6,144 nt of DNA from Gemmatimonadaceae bacterium (GTDB lineage: Bacteria > Gemmatimonadota > Gemmatimonadetes > Gemmatimonadales > Gemmatimonadaceae). Positions 5,535-6,144 of the stretch are shown one piece after another (positions within the stretch are counted from its first letter, which is position 1; each line of letters begins with the position of its first letter). The translations under genes and the position numbers were made by a program. The notes below the pieces were generated by a model. It had not been told where the DNA came from. It worked only from the letters and a program-made list of their open reading frames with translations, and did not search any database. The stretch spans positions 1 through 6,144 of the forward strand of contig JADGQU010000158.1 of assembly GCA_017881545.1 (NCBI GenBank), given 5' to 3'.

Positions 5535-6144
5535 TCAACGGCGGGTCGTTCCGCCAGTGGAGCCCAACGTATCGAGCAGGGCGTTCATACGGGCAATCTC
5601 GGCGCGCTGGTCGGAATCCACCTCGGACGCGAAACGAAAAACCTCAGCCTCCTGCGCCGAACCAGTGGTGCCGAGCAGGCTTGCGACCATCACCAGCGCT
5701 CCCTCGTGATGGCGGATCATGTCCCTGAGAAAGAGCTTGTCGAACTCGTCGCCGCTCGCCTTCGCCAGCTCCGCGAGCTGATCGGCGGTGAGCATTCCCG
5801 GCATGAGTGTGTCCGAAATCGCCATCCCAGGCATGTTCATCGAGTTGCCGGCTTGAGCGTGATGATCGCGCTGTGGGTCGCCGGCGGGAAGCGCCTGATG
5901 CCGGTCCGTCAGCCAGGTCCGCATCATCGCGATCTCGTCTTTCTGTGAGACTTCGATTCGCTGCCCGAGCAGCCGGATGTTCTGCCGGGTGGTTCGATCG
6001 CGAATGAGCGCGGTCATTGCCAGCGCCTGCGCGTGGTGCCCGATCATCCCCTGCATGAAACGCACGTCCGCCGCCGTGTAGCGTGGTGCGTCCTGCGCCG
6101 ACGCGGTCGCGGCCGTGATGAGCGCGAGCCAGAGAGGGATCAGG
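5535..6144 (-). CDS. Secreted DUF305 protein (5' end outside window)
   Basis: The frame runs from a TGA stop (5535-5537) to the right edge without interruption. A GTG at 6063-6065 could be taken as a start, but the upstream codons encode a clear signal peptide (LIPLWLALITAATASA followed by QD), so the true start lies just outside the window. Numbering the 202 visible residues from the edge, the first DUF305 helix pair has FMQGMIGHHAQALAM (29-43) and the second has FDKLFLRDMIRHHEGALVM (134-152). These paired His-His motifs define the family, a four-helix ferritin-like fold; some members, such as CopM, bind copper. The linker is rich in Met and His (HH 94-95, M102, M104, M107, M114, M117, with MPGM twice). 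An exported metal-binding role is plausible but inferred. It is the upstream gene of a likely two-gene operon with the LVIVD protein. Confidence 0.9.
   Translation of the reverse strand, partial: LIPLWLALITAATASAQDAPRYTAADVRFMQGMIGHHAQALAMTALIRDRTTRQNIRLLGQRIEVSQKDEIAMMRTWLTDRHQALPAGDPQRDHHAQAGNSMNMPGMAISDTLMPGMLTADQLAELAKASGDEFDKLFLRDMIRHHEGALVMVASLLGTTGSAQEAEVFRFASEVDSDQRAEIARMNALLDTLGSTGGTTRR

Noticed and set aside
6063..6065. GTG as the start of the DUF305 gene.
   Set aside because: It would cut off a clear signal peptide encoded in frame up to the right edge and begin inside the conserved first helix.
901..6144. A single metal-handling island joining the nickel-cofactor operon and the DUF305/LVIVD pair.
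   Set aside because: The two units are convergent, separated by a strong bidirectional terminator, and involve different compartments; proximity alone does not support a shared function.

Overview
The window looks like chromosomal DNA from a high-GC, Gram-negative-type environmental bacterium. The mix of gene families (a multi-PDZ protein, a secreted DUF305 protein next to a secreted LVIVD-repeat protein, and a compact larC-larE-larB set) suggests Gemmatimonadota or a relative. That placement rests on gene families and style only; there is no rRNA or marker gene here. Base composition and codon style look even throughout, and I see no mobile element, CRISPR array, tRNA or rRNA.

Layout. Bases 2-562 (+) are the 3' end of a PDZ-domain gene cut by the left edge. 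Bases 563-900 are non-coding and hold a candidate promoter overlapping an imperfect inverted repeat. Bases 901-3576 (+) form a tight three-gene operon, larC-larE-larB. It encodes the enzymes that build the nickel-pincer nucleotide (NPN) cofactor, first described for lactate racemase LarA. Bases 3636-3672 form a strong hairpin with A/T tracts on both sides, a shared bidirectional terminator. Bases 3689-5488 (-) encode a secreted LVIVD-repeat beta-propeller-like protein. Bases 5535-6144 (-) encode a DUF305 protein with a signal peptide, its first residues cut off by the right edge. The two minus-strand genes are 46 bases apart and probably co-transcribed, DUF305 first.

How the genes work together. 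From work on the Lactiplantibacillus plantarum pathway, LarB carboxylates and hydrolyses nicotinic acid adenine dinucleotide to pyridinium-3,5-biscarboxylic acid mononucleotide. LarE converts the two carboxylates to thiocarboxylates. LarC uses CTP to insert nickel. All three steps are encoded here, so the operon is a complete cofactor factory, but the LarA-type client enzyme and LarD are not in the window. LarE carries three cysteines (94, 97, 175) where the L. plantarum enzyme relies on one sacrificial cysteine, which suggests the iron-sulfur-cluster type of LarE. LarB lacks the usual N-terminal extension. LarC is one continuous frame with a histidine-rich linker, unlike the frameshifted larC1/larC2 of L. 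plantarum.

I found no strong evidence for a wholly undescribed system. The best leads are the orphan NPN operon with its unusual LarE and LarB, and the secreted DUF305/LVIVD pair.
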